Source: Thermoleophilia bacterium (lineage in GTDB: Bacteria; Actinomycetota; Thermoleophilia; Gaiellales; Gaiellaceae). Taken from it: a stretch of 5,292 bases of DNA. This document shows positions 3,869-5,292 of the stretch, one piece after another. Location of the stretch: contig JAICVP010000152.1 in NCBI GenBank assembly GCA_025935275.1, positions 1-5,292 on the forward strand. Reading direction: 5' to 3'. The notes under the pieces were generated by a model. That model worked only from the letters and a program-made list of their open reading frames with translations, was not told the DNA's origin and did not search any database. Numbering within the stretch: the stretch's first letter is position 1; every line of letters begins with the position of its first letter. The translations under genes were made by a program, and so were the position numbers.

Positions 3869-5292
3869 ATGCCCGATTACCTGCCGATTGCCGAGCACGG
3901 GATCATGGGCGACCTGCACACGGTCGCGCTGACGGGCACCGACGGGACTATCGACTGGTACTGCTGCCCGTCCTTCGACTCGCCGAGCGTCTTCGCTTCG
4001 ATCCTGGACAAGGAGAAAGGGGGTCACTACCGCATCTCGCCCGTTGCGGAGAACTGGACGCCGAAGCAGCTCTACTTCCCCGACACGAACGTCCTCATCA
4101 CGCGCTTCCTGAGCGAGGAGGGCGTGGGGGAGATCCAGGGCTTCATGCCGATCGCGGAGTCCACGGAGGACATCCACCGTCACCGGCTCATCCGGCGCGT
4201 GGAGGGTGTCCGCGGCGAGATGCGCTTCCGGGTCGAGCTGCAGCCGCGCTTCAACTACGGGCGCGACCAGCACGAGGTCGAGCAGCACGAGCACGGCGTC
4301 GTCTTCCGCTCGCCGAACCTGTGCCTGGCGCTCCAGGCGACGACGCCGGTGGCGTGCGATGCGACTGGCATCCACTGCGAGTTCACCGTCCGGGCGGGGT
4401 CGTCGGTCACCTTCGTCCTCGAGCGGGTGGAGCCCGACTACGTGCCGCGCGAATACTCCGAAGAGGAGACCCGCGCCGCCTATGAGGAGACGATCGCGTT
4501 CTGGCGCGCATGGGTCTCCCGTTCCACCTACAAGGGACGCTGGCGCGAGATGGTCAATCGCTCGGCCCTGACGCTGAAGCTCCTGACCTACCGCCCCACG
4601 GGCGCCATCGTCGCCGCGCCGACGACCAGTCTCCCGGAGGCGATCGGCGGCGGGCGGAACTGGGACTACCGCTACACGTGGATCCGGGACGCGGCGTTCT
4701 CGCTCTACGCACTTCTCCGTCTGGGCTTCACTGAGGAGGCGGAAGCGTTCACGGGCTGGCTCCGCGACCGGGTGGGCTCGAGCACCGATGCGGTCTCCGG
4801 CCCGCTGCAGATCATGTACGGGATCGACGGGCGCAGCAAGCTCACCGAGGAGACGCTCGACCATTTCGAGGGCTACCGCGGGTCCAGGCCGGTGCGGGTG
4901 GGAAACGGCGCGTACGACCAGCTCCAGCTCGACATCTACGGCGAGCTGATGGACTCGGTGTACCTCTTCAACAAGTACGGACGGGCGCTGGCGCACGACG
5001 GCTGGGTGGAGCTCTCCCGCGTCACCGACTGGATCTGCGAGAACTGGGACCAGCCCGACGAGGGAATCTGGGAGGTCCGCGGCGGCCGGCATGACTTCAC
5101 GTACTCGCGCCTGATGTGCTGGGTCGCGATCGAGCGCGCGATCCGGATCGCCACCTTCCGCGGCCTGCCCGCCGACCTCGACACCTGGCGCGCGGCGAGA
5201 GACGCGATCTACCGCCAGATCATGACCAAGGGCTGGAACGAGGAGCGTCAGGCCTTCGTGCAGCACTTCGACTCGGACGTCCTCGACGCGTC
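3869..5292 (+). CDS. Glycoside hydrolase family 15 protein (glucoamylase/trehalase-like), 3' end outside window
   Basis: The gene is open from ATG 3869 to the window end: 474 residues visible, where family members usually have about 600-660. GH15 enzymes remove glucose from alpha-glucans or split trehalose by inversion. Seen: N-terminal beta-sandwich domain (about 1-215) beginning MPDYLPIAEHGIMGDLHTVAL and including GTIDWYCCPSFDSPSVFASIL (23-45); then the (alpha/alpha)6 barrel with APTTSLPEAIGG (250-261), the hallmark RNWDYRYTWIRDA (263-275) and DEGIWEVRGG (397-406). E402 in GIWE is the likely general acid; the general base should lie past the window edge. There is no signal peptide, so it is cytoplasmic. 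Architecture resembles the actinobacterial GH15 proteins that include mycobacterial trehalase, so trehalose is a plausible substrate, but glucoamylase or dextranase-like activity cannot be excluded. The long frame on the opposite strand is a shadow. A leaderless promoter lies directly upstream. Confidence 0.92.
   Translation, partial: MPDYLPIAEHGIMGDLHTVALTGTDGTIDWYCCPSFDSPSVFASILDKEKGGHYRISPVAENWTPKQLYFPDTNVLITRFLSEEGVGEIQGFMPIAESTEDIHRHRLIRRVEGVRGEMRFRVELQPRFNYGRDQHEVEQHEHGVVFRSPNLCLALQATTPVACDATGIHCEFTVRAGSSVTFVLERVEPDYVPREYSEEETRAAYEETIAFWRAWVSRSTYKGRWREMVNRSALTLKLLTYRPTGAIVAAPTTSLPEAIGGGRNWDYRYTWIRDAAFSLYALLRLGFTEEAEAFTGWLRDRVGSSTDAVSGPLQIMYGIDGRSKLTEETLDHFEGYRGSRPVRVGNGAYDQLQLDIYGELMDSVYLFNKYGRALAHDGWVELSRVTDWICENWDQPDEGIWEVRGGRHDFTYSRLMCWVAIERAIRIATFRGLPADLDTWRAARDAIYRQIMTKGWNEERQAFVQHFDSDVLDA

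Noticed and set aside
3797..5266. A 489-codon open frame on the minus strand
   Set aside because: It runs antisense to the GH15 gene, whose protein has clear family motifs along its length. The minus frame is rich in Arg, Val, Ala, Asp, Pro and His without domains, a typical shadow of a GC-rich gene.

Overview
The window is GC-rich DNA, consistent with a high-GC actinobacterium. Third codon positions are strongly G/C. Several starts lack a Shine-Dalgarno sequence and have a -10-like hexamer a few bases before the start codon, a pattern common for leaderless mRNAs in Actinobacteriota. The mix of a glucoamylase/trehalase-like GH15 enzyme, simple ion channels and small lineage-type hypothetical proteins would fit Thermoleophilia/Solirubrobacterales. 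That placement is inference, because there is no rRNA or marker gene here.

Layout from left to right. (1) Bases 1-256: a possible end of a terminator for a gene outside the window, then a 72-residue two-helix membrane protein on the minus strand. (2) 257-578: a divergent intergenic stretch of 322 bases with several hairpins and no convincing gene. (3) 579-2310: a two-helix K+ channel (plus strand) and a ClC-family chloride channel/transporter (minus strand), convergent and overlapping by 8 bases at their stop codons. (4) 2347-2622: a 59-residue charged protein (plus) and a possible 31-residue membrane peptide (minus), whose stop codons lie side by side. (5) 2623-2905: non-coding DNA with a cluster of TGTGG/CCACA motifs resembling degenerate DnaA boxes beside an AT-rich patch, followed by about 145 bases that can fold into a multi-stem RNA. 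(6) 2906-3634: a 242-residue coiled-coil protein on the minus strand. (7) 3635-3868: a minus-strand intrinsic terminator, a possible 29-residue hydrophobic peptide gene and a good promoter. (8) 3869-5292: a GH15 glucoamylase/trehalase-like enzyme on the plus strand, cut off by the window end.

The genes alternate in strand almost one by one, so there is no long operon. The K+ channel, the ClC protein and a possible trehalose-degrading enzyme could share an osmotic or ion-balance theme, but nothing in the sequence proves it. The non-coding parts are the most interesting: the possible structured RNA at 2734-2880, the DnaA-box-like cluster at 2662-2703, and the repeated leaderless-type promoter architecture. 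I see no CRISPR array, transposase, phage gene, defence system, rRNA or tRNA.
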